Below are positions 32,080-41,130 of a DNA stretch of 50,479 nt, one piece after another; positions within the stretch are counted from its first letter, which is position 1; the number at the start of each line of letters is the position of its first letter. Origin of the DNA: Deltaproteobacteria bacterium (GTDB taxonomy: Bacteria > Desulfobacterota > GWC2-55-46). Where the stretch lies: contig JACRCE010000023.1 of NCBI GenBank assembly GCA_016213015.1, positions 1 through 50,479 of the forward strand. Direction: 5' to 3'. The position numbers and the translations under genes are program-made. The notes beneath the pieces are model-generated. The model was not told the origin of the DNA and made no database searches. It saw only the letters and a program-made list of their open reading frames with translations.

Positions 32080-32276
32080 AGGCTGCTGAAAACCCAAAGT
32101 TGACGAAGGCCGCTCAAATCTTCCCATTGCAGAAAAGAAAAGGCGCAATGGGAGCCCAGCCAGATGCAAGGCCCCCATGTAATAGGGGAGCGACGACTGC
32201 GGCGCACTTTGCTGTGCGCCGCAGTGAGGAGCGACGCAGACAACGCCGCAGATGGGCGTTTTTGAGCGGCCTGCTA
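32080..32276. repeat. Outer repeat B, copy without the 72-bp element
   Basis: Ends match the repeat at 6838-7044: AGGCTGCTGAAAACCCAAAG at the left and GGGCGTTTTTGAGCGGCCTGCTA at the right. The right end finishes on the A of the ATG that starts the ATP-grasp gene. In the middle, where the other copies carry the 72-bp element, a different hairpin occurs (32196-32225: ACTGCGGCGCAC paired with GTGCGCCGCAGT). Confidence 0.7.
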
Positions 32277-33487
32277 TGAAGATACACGACAGCTCAACGC
32301 CGGTAGTGCTGGTAAACTGCAAGCTCGCCTCTCTCGGCGTAATGCGAAGCCTAGGCAGCCTCGGTGTAACCACCTATGGGGTAGATGCGGACCTACGCTC
32401 TCCCGCCATGCTCTCAAGGTACTGCGCAGGCAGATTCCAGATGAGCCTCACCGCTGAAAACAGCACAGCCTTCCTTGAATACCTCCTGAAGATAGGCGCC
32501 GGCATCGGCAGGAAGGCCATCTTAATCCCCACGTCGGACGAGACGAGCGTGTTCGTGGCCGAACACAGCGAGGCCCTCGGCGCTCGCTACATCTTCCCAA
32601 GGAACAAGCCGGAGCTTATCTCGGCCCTGATGCACAAAAAGGACATGTACTATCTTGCCAAACACTACGATGTGCCCACCGCTTACACGGAATTTCCCAA
32701 GGGCCTCGCGGACGTCGAGACCTACGTCAAGAAGGCGGTCTTCCCGGTGATGGTCAAGGGCATACTCGGCAACCTCCTCGCGCTTCGCACGGGCGTCAAG
32801 ATGGCGATAGTTCACACCCCTGAAGAGCTTATCGAAACATACAAACTCCTTGAAGACCCAGACTCGCCCAATCTGATGTTTCAGGAGTACATACCCGGCG
32901 ACGACGATCAGATATACATCTTCAACGGCTACTTCGACGAAAATTCGGACTGCCTTGCCGCCTTCACCGGGCATAAGATACGCCAGTTCCCGGTGCACGT
33001 CGGATGCTCCTCCCTCGGGATATGCAAATGGAACAAGGAGGTCGCCGACATCACCACGAGATTCATGAAGGCCGTGGGATACAAGGGCATACTCGACATA
33101 GGCTACCGCTTCGACGCGAGGGACGGCCGATACAAGATGCTCGACATAAACCCGCGCATCGGCCAGGCGTTCAGGCTGTTCCTGTCAGACAACGGCATGG
33201 ACGTCGCGCGCGCGCTTTATCAGGACCTCACAGGACAGAAGACCCTGCCGATAAAACCGAGGGAAGGCCGGAAGTGGATAATCGAGGACTTCGACATCGT
33301 CTCATCCTACCATTATTATAAAGAGGGCGCGCTTACGTTCGGCTCGTGGTGTAAGTCCTTTCGCGGGCTGGAGGAAGGCGCGTGGTTTTCATTAAAAGAC
33401 CCGTGGCCGTTCACGGTAATGGCGGGCGGCCTCACAAAGAAATCTTTCGTGTACATGGCCAAGAGACTCGGCCTGTTCAAGCGGTAA
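32276..33487 (+). CDS. ATP-grasp carboxylate-amine ligase
   Basis: The 403-residue protein has the three-domain ATP-grasp layout: a pre-domain (PVVLVNCKLASLGVMRSLG, ILIPTSDETSVFV), the ATP-binding domain (FPVMVKGILGNLLALRTGVK, NLMFQEYIPGDDDQIYIFN) and the metal-binding end (GRYKMLDINPRIGQAFRL). It resembles the predicted carboligases related to D-aspartate ligase. Such enzymes join a carboxylate to an amine with ATP. The frame is open eight residues upstream, but that part is repeat sequence, so ATG 32276 is used. A second ATP-grasp gene follows, and the upstream ComA/ComB-like pair could supply a carboxylate. The acceptor is unknown. Confidence 0.87.
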   Translation: MKIHDSSTPVVLVNCKLASLGVMRSLGSLGVTTYGVDADLRSPAMLSRYCAGRFQMSLTAENSTAFLEYLLKIGAGIGRKAILIPTSDETSVFVAEHSEALGARYIFPRNKPELISALMHKKDMYYLAKHYDVPTAYTEFPKGLADVETYVKKAVFPVMVKGILGNLLALRTGVKMAIVHTPEELIETYKLLEDPDSPNLMFQEYIPGDDDQIYIFNGYFDENSDCLAAFTGHKIRQFPVHVGCSSLGICKWNKEVADITTRFMKAVGYKGILDIGYRFDARDGRYKMLDINPRIGQAFRLFLSDNGMDVARALYQDLTGQKTLPIKPREGRKWIIEDFDIVSSYHYYKEGALTFGSWCKSFRGLEEGAWFSLKDPWPFTVMAGGLTKKSFVYMAKRLGLFKR

Positions 33488-33494
33488 GGCATAC

Positions 33495-34598
33495 ATGCTT
33501 CTTTTGAAGATGGAACGCATGGCCATGCGCCTGAAAAAGACATGGGTTGATTGGCGAGGCGCATCGGGGCAGGTATATTTCGAGCACCGCGTCGCCCAGT
33601 ACCATGAGATGTGGGGCAAGGTGGCTCATGCGCTCGGCGGAGAGCTGAAGGCATTGAACGACGGCATCTGGGAGTTGACGGCGCGAGGCTCTAAGACGCG
33701 GATCAACAACTATCAATTGGAATTCGACAACCCGGTGGTCCTTGCCATGGCAGGGGACAAACCCTTGATGCACGAGCTTCTTTCATCAGCCGGATTGTGT
33801 GTGCCCGAGCATAAGGTCTTTAACCTTTATGCTCTCGACGTTGCCTACGACTTTCTTGAGAAGCACCCGAAGGGCTCAGTCATAAAGCCCGGCAACGGCT
33901 ACGGCGGCAAGGGCGTAACCACGCACGTCCTGTCGCGCAAAGAGGCTCGAAGGGCCGCTATCCTCGCCTCTCTATACGGTTCAACTCTAATGATAGAGGC
34001 GCAGATACCGGGCGAGTCATACAGACTTCTCGTGCTCGGCGGCCGCATGGTTCACGCGGTATGCAGGAGGGGACCGCGCCTGACCGGAGACGGCTCATCA
34101 AGGGTCTCTGAGCTTATCAGGACGGAAAACGAGAGACGCAAAAACGCGAGACAAGCCATTCTCGACAAGGATAGAGACATGGTTTTCACGCTTGATTATC
34201 AGGGGCTTGACATGGGATCAATCCCTGCAAAAGGCCGGACATTTCCGATAAAAAGCGTCAACGACCCCGAACGCAAACAAGCCGAGGTAAGAACGGTGTA
34301 CAACGAAGACTCTACGACGCTTGTTTGCGAATCCATCAAGAAAGACGCCGAAATGGCCGCCGCCGTGCTCGGCTCCGAGTTCGTGGGCGTGGACGTTATT
34401 ACCACAGACCCGTCAAGGCCGCTCAAGGAGACCGGCGGCATCATCAACGAAGTGAACACCACGCCCGCGCTTCACCACCACTACTTCCCGGGCGATGACG
34501 AATACCCGCAAACCGCGCTCCTTGCCGTTGAAATGTTACTGAATAAAAAAAAGGATGAAAGCGCTGGAGCAAGCGCCCGCTCCTCCTCCAAGCGATGA
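33495..34598 (+). CDS. ATP-grasp ligase, cyanophycin-synthetase-like
   Basis: The 367-residue protein has an ATP-grasp core: VIKPGNGYGGKGVTTHV (about 135-151), MIEAQIPGESYRLLVLGGRM, RRGPRLTGDGSSRVSELIRT and the metal-binding end GGIINEVNTTPALHHHYF. The GDGSSR segment is like that of cyanophycin synthetase and glutathione-type ligases, so it probably forms an amide from a carboxylate. The pre-domain (1-120) is not recognised. ATG 33495 is seven bases after the previous stop; 33510 and 33519 are possible alternatives. It overlaps the CapA-like gene by ATGA, suggesting related jobs. Confidence 0.85.
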   Translation: MLLLKMERMAMRLKKTWVDWRGASGQVYFEHRVAQYHEMWGKVAHALGGELKALNDGIWELTARGSKTRINNYQLEFDNPVVLAMAGDKPLMHELLSSAGLCVPEHKVFNLYALDVAYDFLEKHPKGSVIKPGNGYGGKGVTTHVLSRKEARRAAILASLYGSTLMIEAQIPGESYRLLVLGGRMVHAVCRRGPRLTGDGSSRVSELIRTENERRKNARQAILDKDRDMVFTLDYQGLDMGSIPAKGRTFPIKSVNDPERKQAEVRTVYNEDSTTLVCESIKKDAEMAAAVLGSEFVGVDVITTDPSRPLKETGGIINEVNTTPALHHHYFPGDDEYPQTALLAVEMLLNKKKDESAGASARSSSKR

Positions 34599-36547
34599 AA
34601 AGCGACGGTTCATTCACGATTGCGGCGGTAGGCGACTGCATGCTCAGCCGCGAGGTCGAGAAACACTTCAGGGCCGCGCCTCAGGATTTCCTTTTCAATG
34701 ATATAAAGCCTATCCTTGCCGGGCATGACCTGATTATCGCAAACCTTGAAAACCCGGTGGGCACAAAAGGGACGCCGGACGAGGTTCAAGACCCGCACGT
34801 TACATTCAGAAGCCACCCCGACACGCTCAGGTTATTGAAGGAGCTCGGTGTCAACGCGGTATCGCTCGGCAACAACCACATGCTCGACTACGGCGAGGCC
34901 GCCCTCATAGAGACCCTTGAGGCCCTTGACGCTTACGGCATTCGCCACGCCGGGGCCGGACGCAACTATGAGGAGGCCAACAGGCCGCTTGTCCTTGAAC
35001 TATCAGGCCGGAACATCGCCATCCTCTCTCACGTCTTCATATACTCCGCAAGCACAAGGATGGCGACGCCATCAAGCCCGGGGGTAGCGGACCACCGCAT
35101 CGGCAGAATACTCGCCAACATAAGGGAGATGAAAAGGAACGGCTGCCTTGTCATCGTAACCCTGCACTGGGGAATGGAGTATTCATTCTACCCCCTGCCC
35201 TACCAGATGAAGCAGGCGCGCATGATGATAGACAACGGGGCATCCCTTATACTCGGGCACGGCCCGCATTATCCTCAAGGCATGGAGCGTTACAAGGACG
35301 GACATATCGTCTACAGCATGGGCAACTTCATCTTCGACGAGCCGCATATCTTCTCCAACAGGTCGTTCATATACGGCGCAAAGATGAAAAAAAACGGCAT
35401 CGTCAGCGACTCGTGCCTGCATCCGGTGCGAATAAAAGACCATCTGCCTCACCCGCTTCAAGGCGCGGACAAGGCCGGGTTCGTAGGATTCATAGAACAC
35501 TTGAGCGGCCTTTATCCGAAGAAATCGAAGACCTTCTGGAAGAACGTCAACAACAGGTATTTAAACGACGTCATGGGGCGCGTCATCAGGATGCGCTCAT
35601 TGAAATTTCTTATGCTGCCTCCGGCCTCATTTTACGCGAGCATAGGGTTTGGAAACTTTATCAGGAAGTTAAAGCTCTCCAACCTCTCGGATATCGCCAA
35701 ATACCCGGTCAAACAGGCATCCAGCACGGGGAAAGCGCTCGTTCGACGCGCCCTGCCGCTTGAAATGAGAAAGCGCGTTGCCATCAAGATAAACAAACGG
35801 AAGTGGCTCGGAGGGAGAGGTCATCTTGCGCTCGGACTCGTGCGCGACCTGAGCGAGGTCGATCCTAAGGCATTTCACAAGTTTCTGTGGGAGAACCATA
35901 TCGCCGGATACGCCCAGTGGTACGACGATTCGCGCTCGCTCTTCGACTTCTCGAAGATGGAACCGTCGAGGGTCGAGTTTTTCAATGATTTGAAGTCCGT
36001 AATCAGAGACATGAAGCTCAGCCTTGCCGATTTTCGTTCAGCCCTTGACGTGGGTTGCTCGCAGGGGTATCTCCTCAGATACATCGAGACCGAGCTATTC
36101 CCCGGCGCTCAAGAGATCGTCGGCATAGACATAGACGCAAAGGCCGTTGAGAAGGGCGCGACGCATCTTAAAAACCTCGCCTCAAAGGTGCGCCTTGTGG
36201 CCGGAGACATGGAGTCCATCGGGAAACTCTTAGGAGGCAGGAAGTTCGACCTTGTCTTTGCCGCGGGCGTCCTCAGCTACTTGAACGAAGCCGACGCCCA
36301 GAAAGTGGTAAACGAGATGATGCAACGCACCGGAAGACTCATTGCGCTCGTCGGCATCGCGAACAAGGACGTGGACAACAATACCCTCTCGTCGTCAATA
36401 CCGTCGCCTTGCCATGCCAAGCAGTGGATCCACAACTTCGAGGCCTTGATTGAAAGGGCGGGCGGCTCCGTCGTATTCAGCCGATGGGAGGGCGCGCGCA
36501 ACTTCAACAATCAGACGCTCGACATGGTCTTTGCAACCCCGAAATGA
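34595..36547 (+). CDS. CapA-like domain fused to SAM-dependent methyltransferase
   Basis: Residues 1 to about 270 are a CapA/PgsA-type calcineurin-like phosphoesterase domain (AAVGDCMLSREVEKHF, ANLENPVGT, NAVSLGNNHMLDYG, VTLHWGMEYSFYPLP, GHGPHYPQGME). CapA takes part in poly-gamma-glutamate capsule formation and export. After a basic linker comes a class I methyltransferase domain (about 440-650) with SALDVGCSQGYLLRYIE, VGIDIDAKAV and FDLVFAAGVLSYL. There is no signal peptide or clear anchor, so the CapA part would be cytoplasmic, unlike PgsA. No CapB or CapC gene is present. The fusion is unusual; linked to two ATP-grasp ligases, it may handle an amide-linked group. Confidence 0.85.
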   Translation: MKSDGSFTIAAVGDCMLSREVEKHFRAAPQDFLFNDIKPILAGHDLIIANLENPVGTKGTPDEVQDPHVTFRSHPDTLRLLKELGVNAVSLGNNHMLDYGEAALIETLEALDAYGIRHAGAGRNYEEANRPLVLELSGRNIAILSHVFIYSASTRMATPSSPGVADHRIGRILANIREMKRNGCLVIVTLHWGMEYSFYPLPYQMKQARMMIDNGASLILGHGPHYPQGMERYKDGHIVYSMGNFIFDEPHIFSNRSFIYGAKMKKNGIVSDSCLHPVRIKDHLPHPLQGADKAGFVGFIEHLSGLYPKKSKTFWKNVNNRYLNDVMGRVIRMRSLKFLMLPPASFYASIGFGNFIRKLKLSNLSDIAKYPVKQASSTGKALVRRALPLEMRKRVAIKINKRKWLGGRGHLALGLVRDLSEVDPKAFHKFLWENHIAGYAQWYDDSRSLFDFSKMEPSRVEFFNDLKSVIRDMKLSLADFRSALDVGCSQGYLLRYIETELFPGAQEIVGIDIDAKAVEKGATHLKNLASKVRLVAGDMESIGKLLGGRKFDLVFAAGVLSYLNEADAQKVVNEMMQRTGRLIALVGIANKDVDNNTLSSSIPSPCHAKQWIHNFEALIERAGGSVVFSRWEGARNFNNQTLDMVFATPK

Positions 36548-37926
36548 ACGAACAGAGTAAAAATAGCGCGCTTTTCATAGCATACCACTTTCCTCCGAGC
36601 AGCGCCGTCGGCGGCCAGCGCATCGTGAACTTTGCGCGTCATCTGCCGGATTTCGGCATCGAACCGGTTGTGCTGACGATCAAGGAACAGCACATAGAAA
36701 GGCTCGACAACTTAAGACTCAAGGAGATCGAAGGTGTCCGCGTAATAAGGACAGGCAAGCTGCGGGGAATTACGAACCTGTATCTTCTCCTGAAGAAACT
36801 GTTTGCCAAGGGCATGAAGGATATCCCTGCCGCAGCCGGCGCTGGCGCGCCGGTCCCATCAAGGTCGAACTCATGGAACCCGGACGAGACCTTCGGCGAA
36901 CGCGCAAGACGGCGCATGAAGTCATACCTCATCGTGCCTGACGCGGAGAGAGACTGGATAATCCCGGCGATAATCGAGGCGCGGCGCGAGATAAAAAAAG
37001 GCGGCGTCAACTGTATCGTAACGACGTGCCCGCCTTACTCGGCGCATCTTGTCGGACTCATCATCAAGCGGCTGACCGGCATCAGGTGGCTGGCCGACTT
37101 CAGGGACCCTTGGATGCTTCACGGCACAAAAAAGCTTTATCCGACAAGCGGACTATCCCTGAAGCTGGAAAAGCGCCTTGAACAAGAGGTCCTCGAATCG
37201 GCCGACCTCCTCATCTTCAATACCGAACGGATGAGGGACGCCTATCGAAAAAAATACGAACATCTCCAGCCGGAAAAGTTCACATACCTGCCGAACGGCT
37301 TTGAGCCGGAGAAATTTTCGAGATTCCGCGGCATCGCCAAGTACGAGCGGTTCACTCTTGTCTACACCGGCTCCTTGTATGTGGGCAGGACGCCTGAACC
37401 TGTATTCGCGGCCGTAAAAAAACTGATTGACAACGGTTCGCTGGATGAGCGCAACGTCTCAATCAAGCTCGTCGGCGAATGCATGGACATGAACGGACGT
37501 CCAACGGCCGAGGTTGCCGCCTCTTACGGACTTTCCTCGGTCGTCGAGGTATGCGCCCCTGTGCCCTACTCCGCGGCGCTTGAGATGGCGGCCAAAAGCC
37601 ACGTCGCGCTCCTTTTCGCGCCGAACCTGCCGTTACAGATCCCGGCAAAGATATATGACTATCTCGGCGTGGGCGCGAGGATATTGGCGCTGGCCGAGGA
37701 CGGGGCAACGGCCGACGTTATACGTTCCACGGGATCAGGGGAGAGCTTCAACGCCTCCGACGTCGAAGGCATAGCCGGATTTATCAGGCGCTCATACAAT
37801 GAACGGGGGCAAGAAGCAAGCCGTTGCGGCGCTCAAACAAACATGGATGTAAAACTGATTACGGGCAAGCTCGCGGGGTATATCATCGGAAACGGAGATA
37901 ACGAAAGCGCCTGCGACAAGACATGA
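36544..37926 (+). CDS. GT4-family glycosyltransferase
   Basis: The 460-residue GT-B enzyme begins MNEQSKNSALFIAYHFPPSS and has an N-terminal acceptor domain (GGQRIVNFARHLPDFG, CPPYSAHLVGL, RWLADFRDPWM). The C-terminal nucleotide-sugar domain includes FTLVYTGSLYVGRTPEPVF and LPLQIPAKIYDYLGVGARIL. It retains the base FRDP and a P.K.YDYLG donor loop and would transfer a sugar from a nucleotide donor in the cytoplasm. It overlaps both neighbours by ATGA. The sequence open upstream to 36484 is the shadow of the previous gene. Confidence 0.9.
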   Translation: MNEQSKNSALFIAYHFPPSSAVGGQRIVNFARHLPDFGIEPVVLTIKEQHIERLDNLRLKEIEGVRVIRTGKLRGITNLYLLLKKLFAKGMKDIPAAAGAGAPVPSRSNSWNPDETFGERARRRMKSYLIVPDAERDWIIPAIIEARREIKKGGVNCIVTTCPPYSAHLVGLIIKRLTGIRWLADFRDPWMLHGTKKLYPTSGLSLKLEKRLEQEVLESADLLIFNTERMRDAYRKKYEHLQPEKFTYLPNGFEPEKFSRFRGIAKYERFTLVYTGSLYVGRTPEPVFAAVKKLIDNGSLDERNVSIKLVGECMDMNGRPTAEVAASYGLSSVVEVCAPVPYSAALEMAAKSHVALLFAPNLPLQIPAKIYDYLGVGARILALAEDGATADVIRSTGSGESFNASDVEGIAGFIRRSYNERGQEASRCGAQTNMDVKLITGKLAGYIIGNGDNESACDKT

Positions 37927-39416
37927 CTGACACAAACGACGCATCACCCGCAATAACGGCGGGGCATCACGCCGCGCCGCCGGCCGGCTTGAGGCGCAAG
38001 GTCGTGAGCGCGGTGTTCTGGGTCGGCGCGACGAAGCTCTTAGGGCAGATCATCTCATGGGTCATAACGGTCTGGGTGGCGAGGCTCTTATCGCCTGACG
38101 ACTACGGGCTGATGGGCATGTGCTTCATCGTAATCGGCTTTGTTACGCTATTCAACGAATTCGGCCTCGGCTCGGCCATCATCCATAACAAGAGTCTCGG
38201 CAAGGAAGACCTTTCTTCCATATACTGGCTCGTAATCCTTATAAACGCCGCGCTGTACGCCGCGGCATGGCTTGCCGCCCCGTTGATGGCGGTCTGGTTC
38301 AATGAACCCGGCCTTACCGCGCTCCTTCGCCTCATCGCGCTGAGTCTCATTATAAACGCGCTGGGGTTGGCGCATGTCAACATGCTTGCCAAGGAGCTTC
38401 AATTCAAGCGAACCTCTATTGCCGAGTTTGCGGGAAACCTTGCCGGAGGGATTGCGACGCTCGCCTTTGCGCTTTACGGATACGGGGTATGGAGCCTCGT
38501 ATACGGGAATCTCGCCCTCGCAACGGTCAAGAACGTCGCGTTTTTCATCTGCCTTCCGTGGCTGCCGGGCCTGCACATGAACGTCTTCAGGATAAAGGCG
38601 ATGTTGAACTTCGGATCCAAGGTCGCGGCGGCCCGCCTGCTGTGGTACATATACTCGAACGCGGACTTTCTGATAGCCGGCAAACTCCTCGGCAAGACGC
38701 TCCTCGGGTTTTATTCCATCGCCTTTCAGTTCGCGTCGATACCGCTGGACAAGATCGTCTCCATGCTGACGCAGATCGCATATCCGGGCTTTTGCGAGGT
38801 TCAACACGACAACGTGCTGATGAGGAGATACTTCCTCAAGACCATAAGGCTCGTGGCCTTTGTAACCTTCCCGCTTTTCCTCGGGATCTTCGTCGTGGCC
38901 GACGACGCGGTGAGGGTCTTCCTGACGGAAAAGTGGGCGCCGGTGATACTGCCGCTTCAGATACTATGCGTCGTCTCGACGCTTCGCGCCATAAACGCCA
39001 TGAACGCGCCCCTTGTCGTGGCAAAGGGACGACCGGGGCTGTCCATGCTCAACAACCTGATATTCGCGCTCGTGCTTCCGATTGCGTTTTATATCGGCTC
39101 TTTTTACGGGCTTGAGGGTTTTTCATACTCATGGCTCATAGTCTTCCCAATAATCTTCCTGATATCGGCGTCAATATCGATAGCAACCATAGAGCTGAGC
39201 ATGATAGAATATCTGAAGACGCTTAACCACCCGTTATTCGCAACCGTGTTCATGGTAACAACGGTCATGGTCGTTAAATACGCGGCCCACGATATGAATA
39301 AACTGCCGAGGCTCGCCCTGTCATGCCTTGCCGGCGCCATTGCCTACGGCCTTTACTATCTCATCGTCAACAGGGCCATGCTCGACGAGGCAAGGGCGAT
39401 GTTTCGCAGAGACTGA
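37923..39416 (+). CDS. Wzx-type lipid-linked oligosaccharide flippase
   Basis: The 497-residue protein has about 12-14 hydrophobic segments and belongs to the MOP exporter superfamily: VVSAVFWVGATKLLGQIISW, LLSPDDYGLMGMCFIVIGF, FGLGSAIIHNKSLG and the later VFLTEKWAPVILPLQIL. It probably flips the finished undecaprenyl-linked unit across the inner membrane. Overlap with the GT4 gene by ATGA indicates coupled translation. No O-antigen-type polymerase is seen in the window to partner it. Confidence 0.92.
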   Translation: MTDTNDASPAITAGHHAAPPAGLRRKVVSAVFWVGATKLLGQIISWVITVWVARLLSPDDYGLMGMCFIVIGFVTLFNEFGLGSAIIHNKSLGKEDLSSIYWLVILINAALYAAAWLAAPLMAVWFNEPGLTALLRLIALSLIINALGLAHVNMLAKELQFKRTSIAEFAGNLAGGIATLAFALYGYGVWSLVYGNLALATVKNVAFFICLPWLPGLHMNVFRIKAMLNFGSKVAAARLLWYIYSNADFLIAGKLLGKTLLGFYSIAFQFASIPLDKIVSMLTQIAYPGFCEVQHDNVLMRRYFLKTIRLVAFVTFPLFLGIFVVADDAVRVFLTEKWAPVILPLQILCVVSTLRAINAMNAPLVVAKGRPGLSMLNNLIFALVLPIAFYIGSFYGLEGFSYSWLIVFPIIFLISASISIATIELSMIEYLKTLNHPLFATVFMVTTVMVVKYAAHDMNKLPRLALSCLAGAIAYGLYYLIVNRAMLDEARAMFRRD

Positions 39417-39426
39417 GCCGACACCC

Positions 39427-41121
39427 ATGAAGAACGCACATCCAATGCAAACGTTGCCGGACGCATTAAGGCCGGGCGGCACGTCCGTGATAAGGCTTCG
39501 CGTTACCGACGACATGGTCCGTAAATTCTCGGAACTCACGGGAGATAGAAGCCCGCTCCACGTCGAATCCGAGTTCGCCAGAAGGTCGATCTACCGCGGC
39601 GAGGTCGTGCACGGCATGCTTACGGTCGCCTTCATCGGAGCGCTCGACATGCTTGACGCGGCCAATCGTAATTGCCGCCTGACCTCTCTCAACGCTCAGT
39701 TCACCTCTCCGGTTTACGCGGGCGATACATTCGTCCTTACCGGCGTTGTCATTACCGTTGACCATGCGGCATCAAGCGCGTCAATCGAGTATACAGTAGA
39801 AAACACGCGAACGCGCATCGTCGTATGCAAGGGAGAGGCCGTTGTCAACTACCGCGGCGGCGCAAACGACGCCGCAACGCAAACGGCGGGCCGACCGTTC
39901 AGCTTGCCTGACGAGCCGCTTGAACCGATGGACGTCCGCTTTGAGAGAATAAGCAAAGGAGACCCGGACTCGATCCTCTTCTCGATAAAGGACGGCTCCA
40001 TCGCCGCGCTGAAATCAATACTATCCGAAGGCATTGAAGGCGCGCTTGAGTCGTCAACGGGGTTTCTCTCAGACCTGCTGTGCGTCCTGCTTTTTTCAAC
40101 GTCGGCAGGGATGCGCATCCCGGGCAGGCGCGCAACCTTCCTTGAATTCACCGCCTCGGTACGGGGAGAGATACGGCTTGATACGGCATACAAACTCAAC
40201 GGCATGGTCAGCCACGTCTCACGCGCCGGACGCATCATTAAAAAGACCGTCTCGATTACAGTAGGCGGTACGGACGCTTCTTTACTCGACGGCAAGGTCG
40301 CCGTGATCGTCAACCCGGATCATGCAAAGATGCCGGACATGAGACAGTTGAAGGACGATGCAATGGATCTTGGGATAAAAGGCAAGGTTGTCGTCGTAAC
40401 CGGCGCAAGTCGGGGCATAGGCGAGACGACGGCAAGGCTCTTTGCGCTCCACGGGGCAAAGGTGGCAGTGAACTACTTCAGAGGAGAAACCGACGCCAAA
40501 CGGATTGTGGACGACATAACTTCAAGCGGCGGCGAGGCGCTCGCCATTGGCGCCGACGTTTCAGACGCCGGGCAGGTACGGGAGATGATAAGAAAGACCG
40601 TTGAGCGGTTTTCCCGCGTTGACATACTGGTCAACAACGCGGTGCGGGACTTCAAGCCGACGCCGTTTCTGAAACTCGACTGGGACGACCTTCAAAAGGA
40701 CATGGACGTTACGCTCAAAGGCGCATTCAACTGCTGCAAGGAGGTCATACCGCTGATGCTCTCGTCCGGCGGCGGCAGGATAATCAACGTCTCCACCATT
40801 GCCGTGGAAACGCCTCCGCCCAACCAGTCAAAGTACGTCTGCTCGAAATCCGCGCTTGTCGGGCTGACAAGGAGCCTCGCCGTGGAGTTCGCCTCCAACA
40901 ACATACAGGTCAATTGCGTGGTTCCAAACTTCGTGGAGACCGATCTCGTCGGCCACATACCCGAAGTCTACAGGAAAAAGATCGCGGACGACACCCCCCT
41001 GCGAAGAAACTCCACGGCAACGGACGTGGCCAAGGCCGTCATCTTCCTTGCCTCGTCCTATTCGTCGTTCACGACCGGACAGAAGGTGATGGTTACGGGC
41101 GGGGCGCCGCCTTATCTCTAA
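39427..41121 (+). CDS. MaoC-like hydratase/SDR reductase fusion
   Basis: The 564-residue protein has three parts. Residues about 15-140 are a MaoC-like hot-dog domain (FSELTGDRSPLHVESEFA, GEVVHGMLTVAFIGAL). Residues about 155-305 look like a second hot-dog-type or related domain without a clear motif. Residues 318-564 are a FabG-like SDR (VVVTGASRGIGETTARLF, DILVNNAV, INVSTIAVE, YVCSK, with Tyr and Lys spaced as usual). Enoyl-hydratase and ketoacyl-reductase activities in one chain suggest tailoring of a short acyl group on a carrier protein, and acyl carrier proteins are nearby. ATG 39427 is used; open sequence upstream is the flippase shadow. Confidence 0.85.
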   Translation: MKNAHPMQTLPDALRPGGTSVIRLRVTDDMVRKFSELTGDRSPLHVESEFARRSIYRGEVVHGMLTVAFIGALDMLDAANRNCRLTSLNAQFTSPVYAGDTFVLTGVVITVDHAASSASIEYTVENTRTRIVVCKGEAVVNYRGGANDAATQTAGRPFSLPDEPLEPMDVRFERISKGDPDSILFSIKDGSIAALKSILSEGIEGALESSTGFLSDLLCVLLFSTSAGMRIPGRRATFLEFTASVRGEIRLDTAYKLNGMVSHVSRAGRIIKKTVSITVGGTDASLLDGKVAVIVNPDHAKMPDMRQLKDDAMDLGIKGKVVVVTGASRGIGETTARLFALHGAKVAVNYFRGETDAKRIVDDITSSGGEALAIGADVSDAGQVREMIRKTVERFSRVDILVNNAVRDFKPTPFLKLDWDDLQKDMDVTLKGAFNCCKEVIPLMLSSGGGRIINVSTIAVETPPPNQSKYVCSKSALVGLTRSLAVEFASNNIQVNCVVPNFVETDLVGHIPEVYRKKIADDTPLRRNSTATDVAKAVIFLASSYSSFTTGQKVMVTGGAPPYL

Positions 41122-41130
41122 AAGGTTGCT

